The translations under genes and the position numbers were made by a program. A stretch of DNA of 27,142 nt from Gracilimonas sp035704785 (GTDB taxonomy: Bacteria > Bacteroidota > Rhodothermia > Balneolales > Balneolaceae): assembly GCF_035704785.1 (NCBI RefSeq), contig NZ_DASSWP010000045.1, positions 1-27,142 on the forward strand, given 5' to 3'. Under the pieces are notes generated by a model, which ran no database searches, was not told where the DNA came from, and saw only the letters and a program-made list of their open reading frames with translations. Within the stretch, counting starts at the first letter, position 1; every line of letters starts with the position of its first letter. Below, piece after piece: positions 8,545-16,669 of this stretch.

Positions 8545-9096
8545 TTGAAGCTTAATAAACGAACATATCGAAACAACTCTCTACGACTTCAAGGCTATGA
8601 TTATAGCAATGAGGGGATTTATTTCGTAACCATTCTGACAAAAAATAGAGAACCATTTTTTGGTAAGATCATAAAGGATCAAGTTGTTTTAAATGAGATT
8701 GGTGATATAGCTGAGAAAGAATGGCTCAAAACTCAACAAATCAGAGATCGAGTTACTTTGGGACAATTTGTAATAATGCCTGACCACCTTCATGCTATTT
8801 TAGCTTTGGGGCCAGTAAGGGCGCATGGCCATGCGCCCTTACTGGCCGGTGAGCCTTATAAAAATGAATTTGGTCCGCAACGAAATAACCTGTCCTCAAT
8901 AATCCGTGGCTTCAAGGGATCTTCCACAAAAAAAATTCGCCAAACAATCAATCCCAGTTTTGCCTGGCACAGAAGTTTTTATGACAGGGTCATACGAAAC
9001 AAGAAAGAATTAAATAAAATAGAAGAATATATTTTCAACAATCCGATAGCCTTTTACTTGAAACAAAAGGATTCTGGATTTGAATTAAACTTTTAG
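8545..9096 (+). CDS. REP-associated tyrosine transposase (RAYT, Y1_Tnp family)
   Basis: RAYTs are single-copy relatives of IS200/IS605 HUH transposases that process REP palindromes. The 183-residue protein starts with the typical RLQGYDYSNEGIYFVTILTKNR. It has the HUH pair His81-Leu-His83 in MPDHLHAIL and the candidate catalytic Tyr146 in RSFYDRVIRNKKE, and ends with an EYIFNNP segment. All catalytic residues are present. It begins at a TTG 4 bases after the deoC stop and ends 3 bases before the ALDH start, so it is cotranscribed. Residues 90-101 (from GPVRAHGHAP onwards) are an insertion encoded by a perfect 38-bp palindrome. No flanking inverted repeats or target duplications are visible, so it is probably domesticated rather than a mobile IS. 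Confidence 0.87.
   Translation: MKLNKRTYRNNSLRLQGYDYSNEGIYFVTILTKNREPFFGKIIKDQVVLNEIGDIAEKEWLKTQQIRDRVTLGQFVIMPDHLHAILALGPVRAHGHAPLLAGEPYKNEFGPQRNNLSSIIRGFKGSSTKKIRQTINPSFAWHRSFYDRVIRNKKELNKIEEYIFNNPIAFYLKQKDSGFELNF
8810..8847. repeat. Perfect 38-bp palindrome inside the RAYT gene
   Basis: The half GGCCAGTAAGGGCGCATGG (8810-8828) is followed directly by its exact reverse complement (8829-8847) with no spacer. Symmetry stops at the next base on both sides. It is GC-rich compared with the surrounding AT-rich gene and stays in frame, encoding roughly PVRAHGHAPLLAG in the loop after the HUH motif. It can form a cruciform or a very stable RNA hairpin within the RAYT mRNA. It looks like an inserted REP-like palindromic unit. 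Confidence 0.92.
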
Positions 9097-9099
9097 AAA

Positions 9100-10602
9100 A
9101 TGTCCAACACCGAAACCAAAGAAACTAAGTACAAACCTACTTCACCAAATTCGAAACTGGATTTTGAATCGGTATGGGAATATGCCCCTGCTCCTCAGGA
9201 TTCCGATTTTGCAGATGTTCAAGACCAATATGATCTTTTCATTGGCGGGAAATTTGTTAAACCATCCAAAGGCCGCTATTTCAAGAGCACAAATCCGGCT
9301 ACCGAAGAAGTCATAACTGAGTTTGCTGAAGCCACTCAAAAAGATGTGGACAAAGCCGTAAAAGCAGCACGAAAAGCTTATGAAGGTGAGTGGTCACGCA
9401 TTTCAGCTAAAGAGCGCGGAAAATATATTTATCGTATTGCACGAATGATTCAGGAACGAGCCCGTGAATTTGCTGTTCTTGAAAGTATGGACGGCGGTAA
9501 GCCAATTCGGGAATCCCGAGATGTAGACATCCCTCTGGTAGCAGCCTATTTCTTCTATTATGCAGGTTGGGCAGATAAGCTGGAATATGCTTTCCCGGGT
9601 AAAAAACCTAAACCGCTTGGAGTGTGCGGACAGATCATTCCCTGGAATTTCCCTTTACTGATGCTGGCATGGAAAATTGCTCCTGCACTCGCATGCGGGA
9701 ATACTGTTGTTCTTAAACCTGCTGAAACAACTTCCCTTACGGCTCTTAAGTTTGCTGAGTTGGTGAAAGATTGCGGACTTCCGGACGGGGTAGTAAATAT
9801 CGTTACAGGTGCAGGTCAGACCGGAGCTGAGATCGTAAATCATAAGGATATTGATAAGATCGCTTTTACAGGCTCAACCAATGTCGGGAAGATCATTCAA
9901 AAATCACTTGCCGGGACTGATAAAAAATACACCCTTGAATTGGGCGGGAAAGGTGCTTTAGTAATATTTGAGGATGCACCTATAGATCAGGCCGTAGAAG
10001 GAATTATCAATGCCATCTATTTCAATCAGGGGCATGTTTGCTGTGCCGGATCACGTCTGTTAGTTCAAGAAGGCGTAGCTGATAAAGTGATCAACAAGTT
10101 GAAAGACAGACTGGAAAGCCTCATCGTTGGGGACCCTCTTGACAAAAATACTGATATAGGAGCTATCAACTCAAAAGAACAATTCGAGACCGTTAACAAA
10201 TATCTTGAATTAGGAGTTGAGGAAGGTGCTGATATCTACCAAAGCAAATGCGACATTCCTGATAACGGATATTTCATTCGCCCCACCCTTTTTACAAATG
10301 TATCACAGTCGAACCGTGTGGTTCAGGAAGAGATCTTTGGCCCGGTACTTACGGTTCAAACTTTTCGGACAGCAGACGAAGGCATCGAAAAAGCAAACAA
10401 TACACCATATGGATTGGCAAATGGTGTTTGGACGGATAAGGGATCAAAAATATTTAAAATGAGCAGTAAAATGCGATCCGGTGTAATCTGGGCGAATACA
10501 TACAACAAATTCGATCCCACCTCACCGTTTGGTGGTTATAAAGAAAGCGGTGTTGGCCGCGAAGGTGGAATGCACGGATTAGCTGCTTACCTAAAAATTT
10601 AA
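9100..10602 (+). CDS. NAD-dependent aldehyde dehydrogenase
   Basis: A full-length 500-residue ALDH that oxidises aldehydes to acids. In this operon the likely substrate is the acetaldehyde released by DeoC. Visible motifs are IIPWNFPLLMLAWK and NTVVLKPAE (cofactor binding), FTGSTNVGK, general base Glu280 in LELGGKG, catalytic Cys314 in NQGHVCCAGSR, and EEIFGPVLTVQTF. The first about 35 residues form a non-canonical hydrophilic extension before the fold begins at FIGGKFV. The ATG lies 3 bases after the RAYT stop. An 18-base gap leads to a second ALDH-like gene, and together the two resemble a split ALDH16 (see findings). The ALDH family call is firm; the substrate is inferred from context. Confidence 0.94.
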   Translation: MSNTETKETKYKPTSPNSKLDFESVWEYAPAPQDSDFADVQDQYDLFIGGKFVKPSKGRYFKSTNPATEEVITEFAEATQKDVDKAVKAARKAYEGEWSRISAKERGKYIYRIARMIQERAREFAVLESMDGGKPIRESRDVDIPLVAAYFFYYAGWADKLEYAFPGKKPKPLGVCGQIIPWNFPLLMLAWKIAPALACGNTVVLKPAETTSLTALKFAELVKDCGLPDGVVNIVTGAGQTGAEIVNHKDIDKIAFTGSTNVGKIIQKSLAGTDKKYTLELGGKGALVIFEDAPIDQAVEGIINAIYFNQGHVCCAGSRLLVQEGVADKVINKLKDRLESLIVGDPLDKNTDIGAINSKEQFETVNKYLELGVEEGADIYQSKCDIPDNGYFIRPTLFTNVSQSNRVVQEEIFGPVLTVQTFRTADEGIEKANNTPYGLANGVWTDKGSKIFKMSSKMRSGVIWANTYNKFDPTSPFGGYKESGVGREGGMHGLAAYLKI

Positions 10603-10620
10603 TAGTAAAGAATTAAGACC

Positions 10621-11490
10621 ATGTCTGATCAAAGAATTGACGTAAAAAAAACTTATAAAATGTATATCGGTGGGGATTTTCCCCGCAGTGAATCAGGCCG
10701 AACCTACAAGGCAACTGATTCCGACGGCAACCTCCTGGCGAATGTATGCCAGGGCTCCCGTAAAGACTTTCGCGATGCAGTTAAAATAGCTCGTGGTGCA
10801 TTTGGCGGTTGGAGCAATCGCAGCGCTTATAACCGAGGCCAGATTCTCTACCGAATTGCTGAGATGATGGAAGATCGCCGGGATCAGTTTATGAAAGAAT
10901 TGGGCCTTATCGGATTTAAAGCAGCGGAAGCAGAGGCTGACATAAATGCTTCGATTGATCGACTGATCTATTATGCAGGCTGGACGGACAAATACCTTCA
11001 GGTATATGGATCCATAAACCCTGTGGCAAGCTCACATTTCAATTTTAGTTTGCTTGAGCCAACTGGTGTGGTAACAGCTTTTTCCCCTGAAAACAGCCCC
11101 CTCCTGGGATTAGTTTCTGTAATTTCTCCAATCATTGCCGGAGGTAATACCTGTGTAATCTTAGCCTCAGAAGCTTATCCATTACCCGCTTTAACTTTTG
11201 CTGAAGTTTTGAATTCTTCTGATGTACCGGGTGGTGTTATTAATATTCTCACAGGATTCAGAAAAGAATTAGCGGAACATTTTAGCACTCATATGGATGT
11301 AAATGCGTTGTGTTACACAGACGATCTTCCAAAAGAAATGAAGAAGATGATAGACGAAAATGCATCCTTAAACGTTAAGCGTATTGTTAAACGCCCCATT
11401 AAAGATTGGTATGGTGAAGATGCACAATCACCTTATTTCTTAACAGATTTTCAGGAAACAAAAACTACCTGGCACCCCATAGGATTTTAA
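10621..11490 (+). CDS. Half-length ALDH-like protein lacking the catalytic Cys and Glu
   Basis: A 289-residue protein that follows the ALDH N-terminal fold: MYIGGDFPRSESGRTY, YNRGQILYRIAEMMEDRR, IYYAGWTDKY, EPTGVVTAFSPENSPLLGL, SPIIAGGNTCVILASE and PGGVINILTG. Several cofactor residues differ from a working ALDH (SPEN where WNFP is usual, ILASE where LKPAE is usual). The sequence then departs from the fold and ends in a tail (DAQSPYFLTDFQETKTTWHP) without a catalytic-Cys domain. It reads cleanly with an intact stop, so it is a maintained pseudoenzyme rather than a decayed gene. It probably associates with the upstream ALDH. The combined length of the two proteins (789 residues) is close to ALDH16, whose second ALDH domain is likewise non-catalytic. 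Confidence 0.82.
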   Translation: MSDQRIDVKKTYKMYIGGDFPRSESGRTYKATDSDGNLLANVCQGSRKDFRDAVKIARGAFGGWSNRSAYNRGQILYRIAEMMEDRRDQFMKELGLIGFKAAEAEADINASIDRLIYYAGWTDKYLQVYGSINPVASSHFNFSLLEPTGVVTAFSPENSPLLGLVSVISPIIAGGNTCVILASEAYPLPALTFAEVLNSSDVPGGVINILTGFRKELAEHFSTHMDVNALCYTDDLPKEMKKMIDENASLNVKRIVKRPIKDWYGEDAQSPYFLTDFQETKTTWHPIGF

Positions 11491-11501
11491 AAAAATCAGA
11501 T

Positions 11502-12035
11502 ATGAAATATTTAGTTCTTACTATTTTAGCTGTCACCGCAGTAGCCTGTTCTACCTCAGAGAAGAGCGTTCAAAATGGAGTGGATGAGGTTATCAAAGAA
11601 TATCAGGATGAGATCTCATTTTCTTTTACAAAGCTTGAGAATTTGCGCACTCAACTATCTGATACATACGCCTACAGAGTCAATGAAATACCCGAAGGAT
11701 TTAATAAAATTAAAGTCCAGGAAGAAGAGGAAATTGATCTGTACGAAGGCTATCGAATCCAGATCTATTCCGGAGAGGATGTAACAGGTGCTGATACTAC
11801 AGCCGGTGATTTCAGAGCTTGGGCAGATACAACCATAGTTGGCTATCAACCTAATACTTATGTCTTTTTTCGCACCCCATATTATCGTGTTCATGTCGGA
11901 GACTTCCATGAAAGAGAGAGAGCCATACAATTTTCAAACATTGTGAAACGATTCTTTCAGGATGCATGGGTAGTATATGACCGCGTAGATCCTAACAAAG
12001 TGCCGGCCGATACAACTATTATCGAGCTCAAATAG
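11502..12035 (+). CDS. SPOR-domain lipoprotein
   Basis: A 177-residue envelope protein. Residues 1-15 are a lipoprotein signal peptide (KYLVLTILAVTAVA) with the acylated residue predicted at Cys16. A helical, charged stretch at about 20-60 follows. Residues about 80-162 form a SPOR domain (GYRIQIYSGEDV, then YYRVHVGDFHERERAIQFSN and DAWVVYDRV). SPOR domains bind peptidoglycan stripped of stem peptides at division sites, which is family knowledge. It sits 11 bases after the half ALDH gene, so it appears cotranscribed with the deoxyribose genes, although its function has no obvious link to them. The following 150 bases contain no gene and no strong terminator. Confidence 0.85.
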   Translation: MKYLVLTILAVTAVACSTSEKSVQNGVDEVIKEYQDEISFSFTKLENLRTQLSDTYAYRVNEIPEGFNKIKVQEEEEIDLYEGYRIQIYSGEDVTGADTTAGDFRAWADTTIVGYQPNTYVFFRTPYYRVHVGDFHERERAIQFSNIVKRFFQDAWVVYDRVDPNKVPADTTIIELK

Positions 12036-12185
12036 CAGATAAAAACCTACCTGACCCTTTAGAGAACATATCATTTTTTTATGTTTTAGGTAGCTGATCT
12101 CCCTAGAAAACAAACAGAATAAAACAAAACTTTTTGTTTATTATTACGAAGAAGGATAAAACTAAATTTTAGAACAGGCATATAA

Positions 12186-13328
12186 TTGGCTTTAAAGAAC
12201 GAAGCACAATCCGGATACGGCACTAAGAAATTTTATCAGGAATATGTTTCCGGAATGAGCCGGGAACGTTTTTCCAAAGAGCTTACTGCTGATACTGAGC
12301 GTCTCAAGCTTGTTTATAAAGAAGCTGTAGAAGACATCGAACGCCAGCAGGGGCAACAATTACCCGGGCATGTTAAATTTCTTAGACTCTTCTCTGACCT
12401 TACCCAACGTTTAAACCCAACCCGAAGACTCATCTTTGGTTTGGGATCCGTTAGTTTTGTTGCTTATTACCTGCTGAATTTTTTTGGGATCCTGAATTTT
12501 TTCTTAATAGGAGACCTGCTGTTACCTTTCGGGTTTTTGTCTATGTTCATGCTACTCCTAATCGAATTGCTTGAAAAGTCTGATGTTCAAAAAGAAATTG
12601 ACCTTGCTCGTGAAATTCAATTAAGCCTGCTGCCGGGCACTTCTCTCAATAAGGAAAACCTGGAAGTCTATTCATTTGCACATACCGCTAAGGAAGTTGG
12701 CGGTGATTACCTGGATGTGATCGAAAGTGAACATGGTACCTATGTTATAATAGCTGATGTTTCCGGAAAGGGATTAAGTGCAGCTCTTTACATGGTGCGG
12801 CTTCAGGCTTTGGTTAGCATGATCATTGAAAAAGAACAACCAACCCCTAAAGACCTGTTTCTACAGCTTAATAACTATATTAAAAGTAATAGCAAGGATA
12901 AGACCTTTGTAACCGGTTGTGTTGCTTTTTTCCCGAATGATGAGGAACACTTTGAGTACATCCGCGCGGGACACAACATCCCTATTTATTATAATAAAGA
13001 GCGGGATACTACTTTTAAACTTAAATCGAATGGCTTTGCCCTGGGGATGACCTCAACCAAGCTGCTCGATAAAAACATGGAAGTAAAGAAATTTCAATTC
13101 AAACCCGGTGATTCGGTCTTATTCTATACCGATGGCTTGAACGAGGCCCGTAACAACCGTGAAGAAGAATATGGAGAGGAGCGAATTGAATCGTTGATGG
13201 AGATCTACGGCTCACTTCACGCCAAAACCATAATTGGAAAAATTCAGTCGTCTCTGGAAGCTTTTATCGGCTCGGTAGATCCACTGGACGATGTAACATT
13301 TACATGTATACACCGCCCTTCCAAATAG
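12186..13328 (+). CDS. SpoIIE/RsbU-type PP2C serine phosphatase, membrane-bound
   Basis: A 380-residue phosphatase that probably dephosphorylates an anti-sigma-factor antagonist. It has an N-terminal helical part (1-80) and two membrane segments at about 81-100 and 105-127. The linker EIDLAREIQLSLLP is typical of RsbU-like proteins. A SpoIIE domain (about 145-378) follows with metal-binding motifs GGD at 172-174, DVSGKG at 191-196, FYTDGLNEA and the terminal DDVTF. I accept a TTG start at 12186 because the following residues look coding; the first ATG is at residue 24 and is an alternative. No RsbW- or RsbV-like partner is adjacent. It converges with tkt, with 21 bases between stops. Confidence 0.87.
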   Translation: MALKNEAQSGYGTKKFYQEYVSGMSRERFSKELTADTERLKLVYKEAVEDIERQQGQQLPGHVKFLRLFSDLTQRLNPTRRLIFGLGSVSFVAYYLLNFFGILNFFLIGDLLLPFGFLSMFMLLLIELLEKSDVQKEIDLAREIQLSLLPGTSLNKENLEVYSFAHTAKEVGGDYLDVIESEHGTYVIIADVSGKGLSAALYMVRLQALVSMIIEKEQPTPKDLFLQLNNYIKSNSKDKTFVTGCVAFFPNDEEHFEYIRAGHNIPIYYNKERDTTFKLKSNGFALGMTSTKLLDKNMEVKKFQFKPGDSVLFYTDGLNEARNNREEEYGEERIESLMEIYGSLHAKTIIGKIQSSLEAFIGSVDPLDDVTFTCIHRPSK

Positions 13329-13349
13329 CGGAGCGAATCTAACTAAATT

Positions 13350-15347
13350 TTACTTTCCGAGAGCTGCTTTAACAACGGCCTCTGTTGTAATCCCAAAGTG
13401 CTCATACAATTCTTCATAAGGACCTGACTCACCAAAGGTATTCAACCCTATCGCTTTCCCATTAGGTCCTACGTAGCGTTCCCACCCGAAGGTTGACCCT
13501 GCTTCAATGGATACACGATTAGTAACTGATGATGGCAACACAGATTCTTTATATGCGGCGTCCTGCTTCTCAAACAGCTCCCAGCTTGGCATACTTACCA
13601 CTCGTGCATCTACGCCTTTATTTGCCAGCTCTGCTTTAGCTTCAATAGCAAACTGAAGCTCCGAACCTGTGCCAATCAGGATAGCATCCGGAGTTTCTTT
13701 ATCTGAATCTGCAAATACATATCCGCCCTTTTGAACAAGACTTGCACCATTGTTCCCGGTTCTTGCTTGTGTTGGGAGATTTTGACGGGTTAATACCAGA
13801 AGTGTTGGTCCTGTAGTATTCTCAATAGCGGCCTTCCATGCGTAGGAAGTTTCATTTGCATCGCCGGGTCTTAGAATTGTAATATTCGGCATCGCCCTCA
13901 GGCTAGCAAGGTGCTCAACAGGCTGGTGAGTCGGGCCATCTTCCCCCAATCCTATACTGTCATGAGTGAGTACGAAAATGGAGGGTACTTTCATCAAAGC
14001 GGCCAATCTAATAGCGGGTCGCATATAATCCGTGAAAACAAAAAAAGTAGCGCCATAAGGAATCATGCCTCCGTGAAGAGCCATACCATTTACAGCAGCT
14101 CCCATGCCATGCTCACGAACTCCAAAGTGTATGGTACGACCTGTAGGTTTATCCACGATGTAAGAACCAGATCCTTCAATGTCTGTTTTTGTACTTCCTC
14201 CCAGATCGGCAGAACCACCAAATAAATTAGGCACTATATCTTTGATCGCATTGATCACTTTTCCTGAGGCAGCACGACTTGCCATTCCTTTTTTATCTTC
14301 ATCAAAGACCGGAAGACTGGACTCAAATTCTGAGGAGATTTCCCGGTTCATCCATTTTTTAAAGGACTCTGCTGCTTCAGCATTTGATCTTTCGTAGTCG
14401 GCAAGTTGCTCATTCCATTCTTTTTCAGCTTCTTCACCTTTTGTTACCGCTTGCCTGAATTTATTGAGAGCCTCATCCGGGATATGGAATTTCTTGTCCG
14501 GATCCCAGCCATATGCTTCCTTAGTTAGTTTAATTTCATCTTCACCTAAGGGAGAACCATGTGAAGATTCACTGCCTTGCTTATTGGGACTTCCAAATCC
14601 AATATGTGTTTTACATACAATTACAGATGGTTTAGTGGTAATAGATCTGGCTTCCTCAATAGCAGAATTAATAGCATCATGATCATGCCCGTCGATCTCA
14701 ACAACATGCCAGTTGTAAGCCTCAAAACGTTTTACAACATCTTCAGTAAAAGCAAGGTCTGTGGAACCTTCAATCGAAATGCTGTTGGAGTCATATAGAT
14801 AGATCAATTTACCCAAGCCCATGTGACCTGCCATGGAAGCAGATTCATGCGAAATTCCCTCCATCAGATCTCCATCACTTACAATTGCGTAGGTATAATG
14901 ATCTACAATCTTCTGATCCCCTTTATTGAATTTGGCCGCCAGAAAATGCTCAGCCATTGCCATACCCACTCCCGTCCCAAACCCCTGCCCCAAAGGTCCT
15001 GTTGTCGTTTCAACCCCGGGAGTCATGCCATACTCAGGATGTCCTGGAGTTTTACTCCCCATTTGGCGAAAGTTTTTAATCTCTTCAAGACTCAGATCAT
15101 AACCGGTTAAATGCAGTAAACTATAAATTAACATTGAACCATGTCCGGCAGAAAGTATGAATCGGTCTCTGTCAACCCAGTTTGGATTCTTTGGATTATG
15201 TTTTAAAAAATTGGACCAAAGAACATAAGCGACATCAGCCATACCCATGGGCATACCCGGGTGACCTGAGTTAGCTTTTTCAACGGCATCAATGGATAAG
15301 GTTCTAATGGTATTGACACAAAGTTCATCAAGTTTTGAAGCGGGCAT
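13350..15347 (-). CDS. tkt: Transketolase
   Basis: This 665-residue thiamine-diphosphate enzyme moves two-carbon units between sugar phosphates in the non-oxidative pentose phosphate and related pathways. The length is typical of the single-chain transketolase. Visible elements are SGHPGMPMG with His29, PLGQGFGTGVGMA, the TPP/Mg2+ motif SDGDLMEG (Asp158 and Asp160), the catalytic-Glu region HFGVREHGMGAAVNGMA, the pyrimidine-domain segment THDSIGLGEDGPTHQP, and a C-terminal domain from about 545. It ends 21 bases from the convergent phosphatase gene. It lies downstream of the TPR gene but is separated from it by a strong terminator, so it is probably transcribed from its own promoter in 15348-15443. 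Confidence 0.95.
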   Translation of the reverse strand: MPASKLDELCVNTIRTLSIDAVEKANSGHPGMPMGMADVAYVLWSNFLKHNPKNPNWVDRDRFILSAGHGSMLIYSLLHLTGYDLSLEEIKNFRQMGSKTPGHPEYGMTPGVETTTGPLGQGFGTGVGMAMAEHFLAAKFNKGDQKIVDHYTYAIVSDGDLMEGISHESASMAGHMGLGKLIYLYDSNSISIEGSTDLAFTEDVVKRFEAYNWHVVEIDGHDHDAINSAIEEARSITTKPSVIVCKTHIGFGSPNKQGSESSHGSPLGEDEIKLTKEAYGWDPDKKFHIPDEALNKFRQAVTKGEEAEKEWNEQLADYERSNAEAAESFKKWMNREISSEFESSLPVFDEDKKGMASRAASGKVINAIKDIVPNLFGGSADLGGSTKTDIEGSGSYIVDKPTGRTIHFGVREHGMGAAVNGMALHGGMIPYGATFFVFTDYMRPAIRLAALMKVPSIFVLTHDSIGLGEDGPTHQPVEHLASLRAMPNITILRPGDANETSYAWKAAIENTTGPTLLVLTRQNLPTQARTGNNGASLVQKGGYVFADSDKETPDAILIGTGSELQFAIEAKAELANKGVDARVVSMPSWELFEKQDAAYKESVLPSSVTNRVSIEAGSTFGWERYVGPNGKAIGLNTFGESGPYEELYEHFGITTEAVVKAALGK

Positions 15348-15443
15348 CAGTGGAGGTTATTAAAATTATAAATTTTGATTACGTGAGGTTTGAAAGATAC
15401 CAAATGCCGGTTTTGTATAAAAAGGGAATAAAAATTAATTACA

Positions 15444-15474
15444 TAAAAAAAGCCACGCTGAAAAAGCGTGGCTT
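15444..15474 (-). terminator. Rho-independent terminator after the TPR gene
   Basis: Read on the minus strand, the arms AAGCCACGC (15474-15466) and GCGTGGCTT (15458-15450) form a perfect 9-bp stem with a 7-base loop, followed by a run of T to 15444. It lies just beyond the stop of the TPR gene at 15506 and separates it from tkt. Confidence 0.9.
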
Positions 15475-15505
15475 CAATAATACTCAGCTCAGAACAACTT
15501 ATATA

Positions 15506-16540
15506 TCAACGAGTAGTTGAGTCACACTTCAACTCAAATTCCATTTTGTGCTCTGCTGCTCCTCTGAATTGACCATACAAGGCGTTTGTAAAAGCATCAC
15601 AAGCTTCTGAATTGTTGCCTAAAGTTTGCATTGCATAACCCAACTCATAATATATTTTTGCTCTGTCAGTTCTGCCGCCATTCTCATATTCAAGAGACTG
15701 GTTAGCGGCATCAATTGCTTCTTGAGCATTTCCGGCTTTATTATGTGCTTCAGCAAGGCGATAATATACATCTGCAGACTCACTATCGTAATCTAGAGCT
15801 TTATTGAGGGTTTCTATAGCATAATCTAAATTACCATTTTGTAATGCTCGCGTACCTACAGCAAGGAGCTCATCGTGGGCAGATTCCGTTGCTTTCTGAG
15901 CAACATCTTGCTCATTGGTAGATTCACCTACCTGAATTGCACGATCATACCACTCAAGCATTTCATCTATTCCCTCATCAATGATTCCATCGTCTTCAGT
16001 GTCATTCATTTTCTTAAAGATCTTGGCTTTCTGATAGTAAGCTGCTGCATAGTTTGTATTTGAGTTAAGAGCCTGATCTACGGCTTCATTAGCTTTTTCA
16101 AACTCTTCGTTATTGTAATAAAGCACCGATTTAGTGTATTGCAATTTCGGAATTGCTTCTTCCACAGTTGAAACATATCTGTCATCGCCATATTCTTCAC
16201 TAATTTCAACTACATCACGAAATGCAGAAATAGCCCGATCCAGAGTTTCCAAATCCCGGCTTGTCTGAAATTCCTTATAAATCGCCAATGCCTGTCCATA
16301 ATACATTTTGGGAATTTGTGATTCTGCATTTTCCTTGATGTCTTCACCTTCCGGCCCAAGCTGCTCAGCTACAGAAACTACTTGTGTAAATGTAGAAATG
16401 GCTGATTCATAATCATTAGCCTGAGCTTCCTCAAGCCCTTTATTATAAAGTTGCACCGCTTGAGTTCTATCTTGAGCATCAACTTGAAATGCCGCTAAAC
16501 CTAACACGGCAGTACATAAAATTATTTTTAAAAGCTTCAT
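15506..16540 (-). CDS. Periplasmic TPR-repeat protein
   Basis: A 344-residue exported protein of tetratricopeptide repeats, expected to act as a protein-interaction scaffold. Residues 1-22 form a signal peptide (KLLKIILCTAVLGLAAF, cut before QDRTQ). Repeats begin at once with LYNKGLEEAQANDYESAISTFTQVV. Further units include AISAFRDVVEISEEYGDDRY, YYNNEEFEKANEAVDQALNS, ALQNGNLDYAIETLNKALDY and YYRLAEAHNKAGNAQEAIDA. I start at the ATG at 16540 because it directly gives a signal peptide. The ATG two codons upstream is equally possible, and an in-frame extension to 16594 adds residues that do not look like a leader. The binding partner is unknown. A strong terminator follows, so it is likely a single-gene unit or an operon end. 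Confidence 0.84.
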   Translation of the reverse strand: MKLLKIILCTAVLGLAAFQVDAQDRTQAVQLYNKGLEEAQANDYESAISTFTQVVSVAEQLGPEGEDIKENAESQIPKMYYGQALAIYKEFQTSRDLETLDRAISAFRDVVEISEEYGDDRYVSTVEEAIPKLQYTKSVLYYNNEEFEKANEAVDQALNSNTNYAAAYYQKAKIFKKMNDTEDDGIIDEGIDEMLEWYDRAIQVGESTNEQDVAQKATESAHDELLAVGTRALQNGNLDYAIETLNKALDYDSESADVYYRLAEAHNKAGNAQEAIDAANQSLEYENGGRTDRAKIYYELGYAMQTLGNNSEACDAFTNALYGQFRGAAEHKMEFELKCDSTTR

Positions 16541-16669
16541 ATCCATTTTATTTTGATCGTTAGTTGCAGCGCCGAATTTAATAAAAAATGACACTGAAAT
16601 TAAAATTATAACTGCCTTTTTAATGAAATAGTATTTATTAAACCTTTCAAAGTGCCTGCATGTTCCAAT

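Noticed and set aside
8545..9096. Calling the RAYT gene a full insertion sequence (IS200/IS605-type mobile element).
   Set aside because: No flanking inverted repeats, left/right end hairpins or target duplications are visible beyond the gene, and the neighbours are spaced as in an operon, so it is annotated as a gene only.
10603..11490. The half ALDH gene as a decaying pseudogene.
   Set aside because: It has a clean start, an uninterrupted frame, operon spacing on both sides and its own tail sequence, all of which point to a maintained pseudoenzyme.
16541..16594. Longer N-terminus for the TPR protein, starting at 16594.
   Set aside because: The extension has no leader character and would bury the signal peptide; the ATG at 16540 gives a normal exported protein.
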